Below are positions 33,839 through 43,274 of a DNA stretch of 64,000 nucleotides, piece by piece. This stretch comes from Bacillus_BD sp050389805 (GTDB lineage: Bacteria; Bacillota; Bacilli; Bacillales; Cytobacillaceae): contig NZ_CP130945.1 of NCBI RefSeq assembly GCF_050389805.1, positions 2,542,001 to 2,606,000 of the forward strand, read 5' to 3'. The notes below the pieces were generated by a model. The model did no database searches. It was not told the origin of the DNA and worked only from the letters and a program-made list of their open reading frames with translations. Position 1 is the stretch's first letter. Every line of letters starts with the position of its first letter. Made by a program: the position numbers and the translations under genes.

Positions 33839-35656
33839 ATGCAGTATTTTTACAGCGTACAATCAGGTGATACCTTATATGGAATATCCAGGAGATGGGA
33901 ATTACCACTTGAAAGTTTAATTGCTGCTAATAATCTATCACCTCCTTACACGATTTTTATCGGGCAACAATTAGCCATTCCTCTGGGTGTCAATCGGGTA
34001 AGAGTAAAGCCTGGAGATACGGTATATAAGCTTTCCCAACTTTTTAGAATCCCTCCATCTGTAATTATAGCAGCCAATCAACTCCAGCCTCCGTATTGGA
34101 TCATCGAGGGACAGCTGTTAGAAGTTCCGCCAGGAGTTCCCTATTATGTTGTTCAGACTGGTGATACTTTGTATCAATTGGCTTTGAGGTTTAATGTTAT
34201 CACTGGAAGCTCACCAAACGTTGAGCTTATTCGGAAAACCAATGGACTATCAAACGATCGATTGTTTCCAGGAATGAGGTTAACGATTCCTTACGCTCCA
34301 ACAGGGGATGAGGGTCTGATTGCTTATAATTCCCAACGTGGAGGTCATGATGATATTTGGTTGTATAATCCCAAATCCGGAGGTAATCGTCAATTAACGA
34401 ACGGATTAGGAGATTCTTTATCCCGTCCGGAATGGTCACCAAATAGTCAGTATATTGCCTTTGTGGGAATCAATCGAAATATTTATATCGTTCATGTTCA
34501 AACTGGAGCCATTACCCTTATTGATCAGTTAAATGAAACTGAAAGTTTAACGCTAGATTGGTCTCCTGATAGCACTACAGTAGCTTATGTAAAGCAAAAT
34601 GGGATCATTTTATATCACATTCTTACCCATCGGGCGCAAAGAATCCCTCAACCTGGTGTAAGGGATGTTCAATGGTTTCCAAGCGGAGTGGAATTACTTT
34701 TTCAAGCTCATGACTCATCAGGGCTTGATCAATTATATCGGATTCGTACTAATGGATCAGGAAAAACACAAATCACGCAACTGACAACGGGTCCAATCAA
34801 TGATGTAAAGCTTTCGCCTGATGGAAACTTTGCGTTATATACAAGTCCTGGGGCAAGTATTTCTATTATTTATACTGTGGAGCTTTCAACGGGTACTGTA
34901 TTTGAAATAGCGGGAGGACCTCTGGCCAAAAATTATTACCCATCATGGTCGCCAGATTCCTTTAGGATCGCCTATAGTGCAACCGCATCTGAAACACAGG
35001 GCTATTTTTCTCATATTAGAGTAGTCGGCAGAAGAGGGGAGAATGATCGAATTCTAGCTATTTCTAATTGTTTTGCAACTCCTGTTACCTGGTCGATAAC
35101 TGGTAGAAGCATTGGGTATCTTTCTGGTTGTACTCAAAAAGAATTTGCGACTGAAATGTGGATAATCGATATCAACCATCCTGTACCGTTTAGACAGGTA
35201 TCGGGTACTCATTTAACGTCACTTCAATGGTCTCCGCTTCCAATTACAGAGGTTCCAATAAACACCTTTATCAGTCAATTGTACCGAGTAAGGTTTTCAT
35301 ATCCATCCAATTGGCAAAAGGTGAGTGAAGAAAGGTATGAAGGAAAGGATGGTTTCTTTCAAATATCGGCCATTTCATCAGATGAAGGGTTAGAAACCGT
35401 ATGTCAAAATGAAGCTTTTCATCCATTATTACCTTACGGATCGTCTCCTCAAACAAGGCATCTATCTATACAAAATCAAAGAGCATGTTTGATTTTCCCT
35501 TCTGCAGACCAACCGGCAGAGATGAGAAATCAAGCAGCACTTATTGTCACATATCCTGTTCCAATTGAAATAGAGGGTACTAGATACCAATATTTTGTTC
35601 TTTGGGCAGACGCACCACATATTGGGCAACTGGGTTCAACGCTTGCTTTTATATAA
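33839..35656 (+). CDS. LysM repeats plus TolB/WD40-like beta-propeller protein
   Basis: This 605-residue protein begins with three LysM domains (residues 2-49, 53-97, 102-152; YSVQSGDTLYGISRRW, RVKPGDTVYKLSQLF, YVVQTGDTLYQLALRF), which bind peptidoglycan or spore cortex sugar chains. Residues about 160-465 form TolB/PD40-type propeller blades (DIWLYNPKSGGNRQLT, PEWSPNSQYIAFVG, PSWSPDSFRIAYSA, LQWSPLP). Residues 470-605 are a third region containing YRVRFSYPSNWQKV. It has no signal peptide, as with many LysM proteins of the spore coat. A spore or wall-assembly role is an inference. Confidence 0.9.
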   Translation: MQYFYSVQSGDTLYGISRRWELPLESLIAANNLSPPYTIFIGQQLAIPLGVNRVRVKPGDTVYKLSQLFRIPPSVIIAANQLQPPYWIIEGQLLEVPPGVPYYVVQTGDTLYQLALRFNVITGSSPNVELIRKTNGLSNDRLFPGMRLTIPYAPTGDEGLIAYNSQRGGHDDIWLYNPKSGGNRQLTNGLGDSLSRPEWSPNSQYIAFVGINRNIYIVHVQTGAITLIDQLNETESLTLDWSPDSTTVAYVKQNGIILYHILTHRAQRIPQPGVRDVQWFPSGVELLFQAHDSSGLDQLYRIRTNGSGKTQITQLTTGPINDVKLSPDGNFALYTSPGASISIIYTVELSTGTVFEIAGGPLAKNYYPSWSPDSFRIAYSATASETQGYFSHIRVVGRRGENDRILAISNCFATPVTWSITGRSIGYLSGCTQKEFATEMWIIDINHPVPFRQVSGTHLTSLQWSPLPITEVPINTFISQLYRVRFSYPSNWQKVSEERYEGKDGFFQISAISSDEGLETVCQNEAFHPLLPYGSSPQTRHLSIQNQRACLIFPSADQPAEMRNQAALIVTYPVPIEIEGTRYQYFVLWADAPHIGQLGSTLAFI

Positions 35657-35709
35657 TGAGAATAATGCTAAGGGGCAAGAAAATTATGAATAGTTTCCTT
35701 TAAATATTA

Positions 35710-35733
35710 GGGTGACTGGAATTTTGTCACCCT
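35710..35733. terminator. Hairpin between convergent LysM and DUF1284 genes
   Basis: GGGTGAC and GTCACCC pair over a 10-base loop; it lies between two convergent stops. Confidence 0.7.
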
Positions 35734-35737
35734 TCAC

Positions 35738-36154
35738 TTATTGTACTTTCCTTAAGCCCTTACCTTCCATAATATGCTGAATACCTTCTTCACAAACCCC
35801 GTATGAACGCCATGAGCATGTTTCACAGATGACCTCAATATCAGAGGGAACTGTATTTTTTTGGATCGTCGTTTCAATGTCTTTCCATTTTAACACTTGA
35901 CCAATTTTTAGTCCTAACTTTTCCAAGATGATACGATCTCTATTGTCAATATGAGGGTCTTGACAATGGTATTCACCTGAATTTGGATATTTTTCACACA
36001 AATGATCAGGTCCTGCAATGATTTGTACCCAGGTTTGGGGATCACTTCTTAACGTTTGATGAACTTGTGTCATATTTTCAACATATTCTTGAGAATACCC
36101 CATGCCTTGATAGCCTAAAAGGCAAAATAGATGATGACCTCGTAATTTATACAT
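35738..36154 (-). CDS. DUF1284 protein
   Basis: This 138-residue protein starts MYKLRGHHLFCLLGYQGMGYS, the distinctive DUF1284 opening, and has several spaced Cys (CEKYP, CQDP, ICETCSW, YGVCEEG) that could bind an iron-sulfur cluster or other metal. ATG 36154 follows AGGAG; seven codons upstream are in frame but lack a site. Function is not known. It is monocistronic. Confidence 0.85.
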   Translation of the reverse strand: MYKLRGHHLFCLLGYQGMGYSQEYVENMTQVHQTLRSDPQTWVQIIAGPDHLCEKYPNSGEYHCQDPHIDNRDRIILEKLGLKIGQVLKWKDIETTIQKNTVPSDIEVICETCSWRSYGVCEEGIQHIMEGKGLRKVQ

Positions 36155-36387
36155 AAATTTTCTCCTAATGAACATTTGTAAACTAAAATACTATAATGGT
36201 TTACATTTTTTATTTTAACATAAATATAGTTTATCTTTAAGGTGATTTTTAAATTTTTGTTCATAACCAAACGTCTCAAAGCAATGCCATGGATCCGTAT
36301 TTATATCATCTATGTCAGTGTTCTAATGATACAAATCACATTTCATCTCAAACTCTTATTATATGATTTAGAAAAAGAGGTGAAATG

Positions 36388-36646
36388 ATGGAGAAGAATT
36401 GGTCAATCGCCCTTGAACATGATGAATATGAAGAAGATAGAGGTTTAGTCGTTCGTGATGCGATCCAAGCGGTGAAGGACACGGGAGGCTGGCTACTATG
36501 TAAACGTAGTGACACCATCGAATTTTGGAAATCCTGATGACTATTTAACAAAAATCTTAGTGGACCATTTTAACGATTCCATCAAAACGGAATTTAAATC
36601 TCAATGTGGATGCGGAGGATATGTGTTAAGAGTGTGGAAAATCTAA
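36388..36646 (+). pseudogene. Small Cys-rich protein broken by a GGCT tandem duplication
   Basis: The gene starts at ATG 36388 (AGAGGTG ahead) and reads MEKNWSIALEHDEYEEDRGL...AVKDTGG. At 36487-36494 GGCT is repeated in tandem; the extra 4 bases shift the frame to an early stop at 36538. In the other frame YYVNVVTPSNFGNPDDYLTK...CGCGGYVLRVWKI runs to a stop at 36646. Removing one GGCT restores an 83-codon protein. I do not recognise the family. Confidence 0.7.
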
Positions 36647-36670
36647 TAAAAAATGAACGACTTCAAATTT

Positions 36671-36716
36671 AAAGGACATACCCTATTTGCCATAATCATA
36701 GGATATGTCCTTTTTT
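36671..36716. terminator. Terminator between the Cys-rich pseudogene and a membrane gene
   Basis: AAAGGACATACC and GGATATGTCC pair, followed by TTTTTT; it lies between convergent genes. Confidence 0.85.
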
Positions 36717-36729
36717 CATAAACAACTTC

Positions 36730-36933
36730 TTATTTTTGGATTTTAAATTTGATGATATACTCGGTCATAAATCCAATCAATATTCCGAAAACAATGGGCA
36801 TTAATGAAATTTCCGTATATGAGGGTGTGAGTGTAAATTGAAGAAAATCTAGATTAGCTATAAAGCCTATCATATACAGTAGTACTATGGTTCCTACAGC
36901 TACGGATAAGGGGATCCAAAAGGGCTTACGCAT
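36730..36933 (-). CDS. Small two-segment membrane protein, unknown
   Basis: This 67-residue protein has two membrane segments (about 6-26 and 45-62) and a basic C-terminus (KFKIQK). ATG 36933 is preceded by GGAGGTG. I do not recognise a family. It is divergent from the broken LysE-type gene. Confidence 0.65.
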   Translation of the reverse strand: MRKPFWIPLSVAVGTIVLLYMIGFIANLDFLQFTLTPSYTEISLMPIVFGILIGFMTEYIIKFKIQK

Positions 36934-37057
36934 ACATTTCACCTCCAATCATTTGTCTTTTTATCTTGGAGTGAATACATCTGCTTATATCTATTATACA
37001 AGAAGAACGCTGCTGTTTGTGTTAAAATCATTTTAAGATCTATGTGGAGGAATATAT

Positions 37058-37605
37058 ATGGAAGTTCTTACGCTTTTATCTTTTTTGGGGGCAGCTATTG
37101 TCCTTACACTTATGCCTGTACCTGATAACTTATTCGGCTTGGCTAAAAAATAGGGAAAGGAAGGCATGCAATATATACGACATTCGGATTCTACACAGGA
37201 TTACTTGTACATATAACTGCTGCGACAATCGGAATATCAGCCGTTATTTATCATTCAGCTTTAGCCTTCTCTTTAGTCACATATGCGGGAGCCGTATATT
37301 TGTTATATTTAGCGTATAAGTCATTTACAGAAAAAGAATCAAGTTTGAATCTAGTTACAAAATACTCTTTAAATTATAGATCCTTGTACAAAAAGGAAAT
37401 CATTAAGAACCTTTAAAATCCCAAAGTGTCACTGTTTTTTCTGACCTTTTTCCCACAGTATATTCATTATGAAAACGGACATGTTTCGCTGCAAATGTTA
37501 GTCTTAGGGACTATCTTTCTTGTCCAAACTATAGTGATTTTTACCTTTATTAGCATATTTTCTGTTAAAAGGAAATTACTTCAAAAAAAATTCGGTTATT
37601 CCTAA
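37058..37605 (+). pseudogene. LysE/RhtB-type exporter, decayed
   Basis: ATG 37058 has GGAGGA ahead and starts MEVLTLLSFLGAAIVLTLMPVPDNLF, the LysE-family opening. A TAG stop follows at about 37151, then the frame shifts to GFYTGLLVHITAATIGISAVIYHS.., a further stop at about 37416 before NPKVSLFFLTFFPQ, and the tail ends at 37605. The pieces are shorter than a full 200-residue exporter. Several lesions make true decay likely rather than a reading error. Confidence 0.8.
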
Positions 37606-37644
37606 AAAAATCTATCTCATTTAAGCAAGTCTTGTTGAGTAGCA

Positions 37645-38163
37645 TTAAAAGCTACTCTTTTCTTCTAAATAATCATGCCTATTGAATTCTGTTGCTTGTT
37701 TTTTACTAACTCTCCTGATGAATCCCATCAATGCCCGAATGGTTAAATATTTAATGTTCATATTTATAAACGTGTGGTACCATTTCCACCCTTTATGCCA
37801 TCGAACCATGTTTAAATATTTACCAGCCAACACTTCAATCAAAAGCTGTGGAATGGTAAAACATAATTGTTTCCGTAAAATACGAAGAATGGATTTATCC
37901 TTATAGGTGAATTGATTATAAAAAACACTCACAAGCGGGCAAAGTAATAAATCAAATACAAGATGATACTTAAAAGAATTAGGGAAAATTCGAACAGGGT
38001 AGGTAAGAAACTTTTTTTGAACTAATACATGATCCACTATTGCTGAAATTAAGGCAGTTAGTAAGAAAACGATGATCCAGTCTTTAACAGTTTTCTTTTT
38101 AAAGGCGACAGGTAGTAAAACAATTCCGATTAGCATAAAGAGTCTAAGAACTAATTTTTGCAT
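37645..38163 (-). CDS. CBO0543-type membrane protein
   Basis: This 172-residue protein has about five hydrophobic stretches and the family-like phrases LPVAFKKKTVKDWIIVFLLTAL, YPVRIFP..FKYHLVFDLLLCPLVSVFYNQF and MVRWHKGWKWYHTF. The family is widespread in Bacillaceae and Clostridia, function unknown. ATG 38163 follows AAGGAG by 7 bases. Confidence 0.8.
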   Translation of the reverse strand: MQKLVLRLFMLIGIVLLPVAFKKKTVKDWIIVFLLTALISAIVDHVLVQKKFLTYPVRIFPNSFKYHLVFDLLLCPLVSVFYNQFTYKDKSILRILRKQLCFTIPQLLIEVLAGKYLNMVRWHKGWKWYHTFINMNIKYLTIRALMGFIRRVSKKQATEFNRHDYLEEKSSF

Positions 38164-38299
38164 AAAGCGGCTCCTTTTCAATATAACGACTTGATCTATT
38201 TAGTAAAAGTGCTATATTCAACATAATTTATTGCCAACATAAATATTTTTTACATAATAGTAAGATTTATTCTAGTGCTTCTAACAGGAGGGAATGTCC

Positions 38300-39955
38300 A
38301 TGAATCAAAGCAGTAAAATGTCTTACCGTCCAACCACCATGGCCCCAAATGGGATGATCACGACTCCCCATTACTTGGCCTCACAAGCTGGATTGAAAGT
38401 ACTTCAAGAAGGAGGAAATGCGGTTGAAGCAGCGATTGCAGCGTCAGCGACCATCTCGGTTGTTTATCCTCATATGAATGGAATCGGTGGAGATAATTTT
38501 TGGTTAGTCTATCATGCTAAAACACAAGAATTAAAAGCCCTTAACAGCAGCGGACGTTCTGGACAACAAGCATCGATTTCATTTTATAGAAGTCAAGGAT
38601 ACACGAAAATTCCAACAAGAGGAGCGATGGCGGCAAATACAGTACCAGGGGCAGTTGCTGGTTGGGAAAAAGCCTTTCAATATTCGCAAAATCAAATGGG
38701 GGGAACTTTTAGCTGGGATGTGTTGCTAAGATCAGCGATTCATTATGCCAAAGATGGCTTTCCAGTGACACCTAGCCAAGAATACTGGACAAATGCAAAC
38801 CTTGATTCCGCTGATGATGAATTTAGACATCTCCAACGTTTTTCAGAGTTTCAAAAAATCTTTTTAAAGTCAAACGGACTGTCTTATCAAGCGGGAGAAC
38901 AAATGAACCAGCCTGATCTAGCTTTAAGTCTGGAGGCAATTGCCAGCAAGGGAAGTTCGTATTTTTATCGGGGGGAACTAGCCAAAAGCATAGTACAAGA
39001 TCTGCAAAATCATGGCGGACTGTTGACGTATCAAGATTTTAAGGACCATCATTCGGATTGGGTAGATCCACTTTCGATTCGTTATCGGGGCTATAGAGTC
39101 TATAATACTCCGCCAAATTCCCAAGGTTTCGCTTCGCTTTCGATCTTAAATATACTGAATCACTTTGATCTGTCTTATATCGAAGAAGGCTCTGCAGATT
39201 ATTATCATTTGCTAACTGAAGCTACTAAACTTGCTTTCTATGATCGTGATCACTATTTAACTGACCCTGAGTTTTCTCCAATTCCAATAGATGAACTATT
39301 ATCCGTTCAAAGAGGAATGGAATTAGCGAGTAGGATTGACTTTACAAGGGGTACACATGTCCAAAAACAGTTAGATCCTAAAGGGGATACTATCTGGCTC
39401 GGTGTTGTCGATCAAGAGGGGAATGCGGTTTCGATGATTCAAAGCATTTATCATGAATTTGGTTCTGGTTTTATTCCGAAAAATACTGGAATTCTCTTGC
39501 AAAACCGGGGGAGTTTTTTCTCTTTAGATGAGAACCATGTAAATTCGTTACAGCCCAAAAAACGAACCTATCATACGTTAAATCCAGCCATGTTGTTTAA
39601 AAATGACAAACTTTACCTCGTATATGGAACGATGGGTGGAGAAGGGCAACCGCAAACACAAGCAGCACTTGTTACAAGAATAATCGATTATGATTTTCCT
39701 GTTCAAGCGGCGATTGAGGCGCCAAGATGGTTGTATGGAAGAACATGGGGAGCTTCCTCAAACAGCTTGAAGCTCGAGGGGAGAATATCTGATGATGTCA
39801 TTTCAACCTTGCAAAGGAGGGGGCATGAAGTAGAGGTTCTAGATGATTTTACAGATATAATGGGTCATGCGGGAGCGATTAAAATTGATGAAAATACGGG
39901 TGTGAAATTCGGGGGCGCAGATCCTCGGGGAGACGGAGCGGCTATCGGATATTAG
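38300..39955 (+). CDS. Gamma-glutamyltransferase family protein (YwrD-like)
   Basis: This 551-residue protein has the Ntn-hydrolase GGT fold. N-terminal GMITTPHYLASQAGLKVLQEGGNAVEAAIA and GGDNFW are family marks; the processing/nucleophile Thr is in RTYHTLNPAML (about residue 420), followed by GTMGGEGQPQTQ and HVLDF-type end FGGADPRGDG. No signal peptide is present, so it is cytoplasmic as is YwrD, in contrast to secreted Ggt. ATG 38300 is used because AGGAGGG overlaps too closely with ATG 38294. It may hydrolyse glutathione-like or gamma-glutamyl compounds. A hairpin (AAACAGG/CCTGTTT) at 40016-40040 follows. Confidence 0.9.
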   Translation: MNQSSKMSYRPTTMAPNGMITTPHYLASQAGLKVLQEGGNAVEAAIAASATISVVYPHMNGIGGDNFWLVYHAKTQELKALNSSGRSGQQASISFYRSQGYTKIPTRGAMAANTVPGAVAGWEKAFQYSQNQMGGTFSWDVLLRSAIHYAKDGFPVTPSQEYWTNANLDSADDEFRHLQRFSEFQKIFLKSNGLSYQAGEQMNQPDLALSLEAIASKGSSYFYRGELAKSIVQDLQNHGGLLTYQDFKDHHSDWVDPLSIRYRGYRVYNTPPNSQGFASLSILNILNHFDLSYIEEGSADYYHLLTEATKLAFYDRDHYLTDPEFSPIPIDELLSVQRGMELASRIDFTRGTHVQKQLDPKGDTIWLGVVDQEGNAVSMIQSIYHEFGSGFIPKNTGILLQNRGSFFSLDENHVNSLQPKKRTYHTLNPAMLFKNDKLYLVYGTMGGEGQPQTQAALVTRIIDYDFPVQAAIEAPRWLYGRTWGASSNSLKLEGRISDDVISTLQRRGHEVEVLDDFTDIMGHAGAIKIDENTGVKFGGADPRGDGAAIGY

Positions 39956-40015
39956 TTATTTTAAAATCTTCTATTCTATTATATTAGATTTTAGTAAAAT
40001 ATAGGAAAAGATCTG

Positions 40016-40040
40016 AAACAGGAGAACCGTTCCCTGTTTT
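40016..40040 (+). terminator. Hairpin between the GGT gene and chrA
   Basis: AAACAGG and CCTGTTTT pair over a 10-base loop. It is short and may only partly stop transcription before the chromate transporter pair. Confidence 0.5.
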
Positions 40041-40059
40041 AAAAAGGTGGTTTACAGGA

Positions 40060-40641
40060 ATGAAGCTTTATCTAAATATATTCATCGCCTTCTTTCGTTC
40101 GGGGATGTTAGGCTTTGGGGGAGGACCATCAGCGATTCCGCTGGTTCATAAAGAAGTGGTCGGTACATTTAAATGGATGAATGATGAGGAATTTAGTGAT
40201 GTATTGGCGCTTGGAAATACACTTCCAGGTCCGATTAATACAAAAATGGCTGGATATATTGGCTATCGAGTCGGAGGCATCAGGGGATTAATCGTTGCCC
40301 TAATCGCCGCCATCTTTCCAACTGTTCTATTAATGCTGGCATTACTAACTTCCTTTAATCAATTTAGGGACAATCCGAGAGTTCAGGGAATGACAGATGC
40401 TGTTGTTCCCATTGTGGGCGTGATGATGGGTGTGTTGACCTGGAGTTTCTTGAAAAAAGCAAAGAATGGATTAGGTTGGAAAAACGGTATCATTCTACTT
40501 TTTGTCAGTATAATATGTATTGTCGTGCTTCACATACACCCTGGTATTGTTATTGGTGTGTTGTTGGTCGGGGCATTGATTTTACCTGAAAAGAAAAATA
40601 AAATGGAAGTTAAAGTCGAAGGAAAAAGTGAGAGTCTATGA
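40060..40641 (+). CDS. chrA: Chromate transporter, first half-size subunit
   Basis: This 193-residue CHR-family protein has five to six membrane segments. It shows RSGMLGFGGGPSAIPLVHKEVV, the LALGNTLPGPINTKMAGYIGYRVGG signature and FPTVLLMLA. Short-chain CHR proteins work as a pair of half-size subunits. The next gene overlaps by 4 bases (ATGA) and is its partner. Chromate efflux is the usual assignment but sulfate-related transport is also possible. Confidence 0.9.
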   Translation: MKLYLNIFIAFFRSGMLGFGGGPSAIPLVHKEVVGTFKWMNDEEFSDVLALGNTLPGPINTKMAGYIGYRVGGIRGLIVALIAAIFPTVLLMLALLTSFNQFRDNPRVQGMTDAVVPIVGVMMGVLTWSFLKKAKNGLGWKNGIILLFVSIICIVVLHIHPGIVIGVLLVGALILPEKKNKMEVKVEGKSESL

Positions 40642-41168
40642 TTTATTTACACATATTTTTGGCGTTTTTTATCCCGGGAATATTAGGTTATGGAGGCGGA
40701 CCGGCTTCGATTCCGTTGATTGAACATGAAGTCGTAGACCGGTATGGGTGGATGACCACAAGTCAATTCAGTGAGGTATTGGCGTTAGGAAATTCCTTGC
40801 CAGGTCCCATTGCTACGAAAATGGCTGGATATATCGGGTTTGAGGTTGGCGGAGTCCTTGGTTCGTTTGTCGCCTTGTTTGCAACGGTGGCTCCGTCCCT
40901 AATATTAATGGTTGTATTACTAAGTTTGATTTATCGGTATAAAGATTCCCCAAGAGTCAAGAGGTTGTCAAAAGTGGTTCTACCGACTGTTGCTGTCTTA
41001 ATGGGAACCCTTACCTTTGATTTTTTTTATGAATCTTATTTTACAAATGGTCTATGGGAAACCCTTTTTATTGCCATTTTAACCTACTTTTTATTAGAAA
41101 AGTGGAAGGTGCATCCAGCCTTTGTGATTGTCGGAGGACTGGTGTTTGGAGCGATCTTTTTAGGATAA
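40638..41168 (+). CDS. chrA: Chromate transporter, second half-size subunit
   Basis: This 176-residue partner repeats the signature (IPGILGYGGGPASIPLIEHEVV and LALGNSLPGPIATKMAGYIG) and about six membrane segments, with inverted topology expected relative to the first subunit. The two genes are translationally coupled by ATGA. Confidence 0.9.
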   Translation: MIYLHIFLAFFIPGILGYGGGPASIPLIEHEVVDRYGWMTTSQFSEVLALGNSLPGPIATKMAGYIGFEVGGVLGSFVALFATVAPSLILMVVLLSLIYRYKDSPRVKRLSKVVLPTVAVLMGTLTFDFFYESYFTNGLWETLFIAILTYFLLEKWKVHPAFVIVGGLVFGAIFLG

Positions 41169-41441
41169 AAGTACAGAAAGAAATCGAAAGCACAGGTTTT
41201 CTTTTGAAAGCTTGGCTTTTATTCTTTATATTCTATAACATGTAAAAGTTCACAATACTTTACTATTTCGTGCTGAACTCAGAAAGAGTATAGAGTGGAT
41301 TGTAGTTTTTTTACTAGTATATTCAAGCGATATTCCTTCGAAAATAATTGGAATCATCGGGGATAATTTTTTCGAAATAATGATAATAGTTGAAACTTAT
41401 TGAGAACGATACCGTATTAAAAAACAAACAGGAGAAGTGGT

Positions 41442-41630
41442 GTGAGTATGGAGAATAAAAAATGTTCTAAGTGTGGAGGCATTGAATTCGCAGAAGGAAC
41501 AGATTATATGCCGATTAAACTTAGCAAAATGTCTATAAGTGGTTCAAATAAAATTTACACCTTTTGTTTAGATTGCGGAGAGGTTTATTCAATTCGCATT
41601 GAGAATACAACGATTTTTAAAAGAAAATAG
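41442..41630 (+). CDS. Small zinc-ribbon protein
   Basis: This 62-residue protein has CSKCGG (residues about 7-11) and CLDCGE (about 41-45), a two-knuckle zinc ribbon, separated by a basic beta-rich middle. Proteins of this size may bind nucleic acid or a protein partner; the function is unknown. The start GTG 41442 is 7 bases after AGGAG; ATG two codons later would be too far. Confidence 0.75.
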   Translation: MSMENKKCSKCGGIEFAEGTDYMPIKLSKMSISGSNKIYTFCLDCGEVYSIRIENTTIFKRK

Positions 41631-41659
41631 AAAATGGTTAAGTAACGGATAAATAGGAA

Positions 41660-41690
41660 TAAGGGAAACCCTCAATGGGGTTCCCTTAAT
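41660..41690 (+). terminator. Terminator after the zinc-ribbon gene
   Basis: TAAGGGAAACCC and GGGTTCCCTTA-type arms form a long stem over a short loop, then an AT-rich tract. Confidence 0.8.
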
Positions 41691-41792
41691 TATAATTATT
41701 TATCAACATTAACAAATAACACCCCCATGATCTAGGTCATTCTATCATTGCCCTCTCCTCATTTAATACTTTTCTCTCTCTATTAAAAGTTT

Positions 41793-41836
41793 GTTAATAG
41801 TTTGTTCATAATTCCTAACTAAAATGAAAATACAAT
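41793..41836 (+). promoter_or_regulatory. Tandem GTTCATA sites and promoter of htrA
   Basis: GTTAATAGTTTGTTCATA (41793-41810) holds two half-sites 11 bp apart; a weaker third (ATTAAAA) lies 11 bp upstream at 41782. A -10 TACAAT is at 41831-41836, 27 bases after the second half-site, as for an OmpR-type activator touching the -35 region. The same 18 bases occur before the foldase gene. Confidence 0.65.
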
Positions 41837-41872
41837 CATTGATAGATTTTCCAATAGCTAGGAGGAAAAAGG

Positions 41873-43108
41873 ATGAATCCATATAATGAACAAAATAATA
41901 GTAGAGTCGAAGCACCTCAAAAACAGAGAAAGCCTAGAATAAAAGGATTTATGACAACTTTAGCCGGAGGAATCATTGGGTCTGTTCTAACTTTAACGGT
42001 TGTTTCGAATACAGATTATTTCCCAGCGTTTAATGGGGAAAATGAACAGCAGGTACCAGGACAGCTAGAAAATACGACTACTAAATCGGGTGCAGTTAAC
42101 ATTCAGCCAACCTCAACAACTTCATCCAATTCGATTGCGGATATGGTCGACCAAGCATCAAAATCGATTGTTGGGATTGTAAACAGGCAAAAACAAACCT
42201 TAAATCAGGGATTCTTCACACCCAATAAAAACCAATCGGAAACCGTGGAAAGTGGATCTGGTACGGGAGTGATCTTTAAAATTGATGGAGAACATGCCTA
42301 TATTGTTACAAACAATCATGTCATTGAAGGGGCCCAAGAAATAGAGGTTACGGTCCATGGTGGAGAAAAGACAACAGCCGAGCTTATCGGTGCCGATTCT
42401 TTAACCGATCTTGCCGTTTTAAAAATTGACGCAAAATATGCTAGTCAACCATTAGAGATTGGGAATTCTGATTCGTTACGAGCAGGTGATACCGTACTTG
42501 CTATTGGGAATCCACTTGGACTAGATTTATCCAATACCGTTACACAAGGAATTGTGAGTGCGGTCGATCGTACAATTGCAGTTTCGACATCAGCAGGTAA
42601 AAGGGACTTAAATGTCATTCAAACCGATGCTGCGATTAATCCTGGAAATAGTGGAGGGGCTTTAGTAAATACTTCCGGACAATTAATGGGAATTAATAGT
42701 TTGAAAATTGCTGAGGATGGAGTCGAAGGATTAGGCTTTGCGATTCCAAGTAACGACCTTGTCCCCATTATTAATGAAATCATGGAAAAAGGGAAAGTGG
42801 AAAGACCCTATATTGGGGTGGGCTTAGCGGATCTTTCGCAAATTCCACAAATATATATACAGAATCTTCCGAATGAAATAGAAGGTGGAGCTGTCGTAAC
42901 AAACATTGATCCCAATTCAGCGGGGGCAAAAGCGGGATTTCAAGTTCAAGATGTGATTGTTTCGATTAATGGTCAATCCATACGAAGTTCGAATGATTTA
43001 CGAAAATATTTATATACAGAACTTGAGGTAGGAGATCAAGCAAGTTTCGAGGTATATCGAGGCAATGAAAAGAAAACCATTGATTTAACATTATCTAGCA
43101 GTCATTAA
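41873..43108 (+). CDS. htrA: HtrA-type membrane-anchored serine protease
   Basis: This 411-residue protein has a cytoplasmic N-terminus, one membrane anchor (about residues 28-46), a trypsin-like domain and one PDZ domain (about 305-405). The catalytic triad is visible: His in NNHVIEG, Asp in LTDLAVL and Ser in NPGNSGGAL. It degrades or refolds misfolded secreted proteins at the membrane-wall face. Length and layout match Bacillus HtrA/HtrB. AGGAGG precedes ATG. The response regulator/kinase pair follows within 170 bp, as htrB neighbours cssRS in B. subtilis, though the regulators here do not look like clear CssRS orthologues. Confidence 0.95.
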   Translation: MNPYNEQNNSRVEAPQKQRKPRIKGFMTTLAGGIIGSVLTLTVVSNTDYFPAFNGENEQQVPGQLENTTTKSGAVNIQPTSTTSSNSIADMVDQASKSIVGIVNRQKQTLNQGFFTPNKNQSETVESGSGTGVIFKIDGEHAYIVTNNHVIEGAQEIEVTVHGGEKTTAELIGADSLTDLAVLKIDAKYASQPLEIGNSDSLRAGDTVLAIGNPLGLDLSNTVTQGIVSAVDRTIAVSTSAGKRDLNVIQTDAAINPGNSGGALVNTSGQLMGINSLKIAEDGVEGLGFAIPSNDLVPIINEIMEKGKVERPYIGVGLADLSQIPQIYIQNLPNEIEGGAVVTNIDPNSAGAKAGFQVQDVIVSINGQSIRSSNDLRKYLYTELEVGDQASFEVYRGNEKKTIDLTLSSSH

Positions 43109-43141
43109 TCATGGTATCTAGCGAGAAATTGGTACAAGTAA

Positions 43142-43166
43142 AAGGGAGCAACAGCTTCCTTTTTTG
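43142..43166 (+). terminator. Terminator after htrA
   Basis: AAGGGAGC and GCTTCCTTTTTT form a short stem over ACAA followed by T residues. Confidence 0.7.
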
Positions 43167-43274
43167 TTTTTTTAAAAGAGTTAAGAACTTGGATAATAGT
43201 TGCACAAACTTGGAATTCGTTTTAAGTTAAAAAAGAAGATTGCAATGAATGTATATTTTAGGAGTTGGCGTTAC

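Noticed and set aside
37044..37319. 91-codon frame over the LysE-type region
   Set aside because: The LysE-like protein reads in the other frames (MEVLTLLSFLGA..., GFYTGLLVH...); this frame gives no family features.
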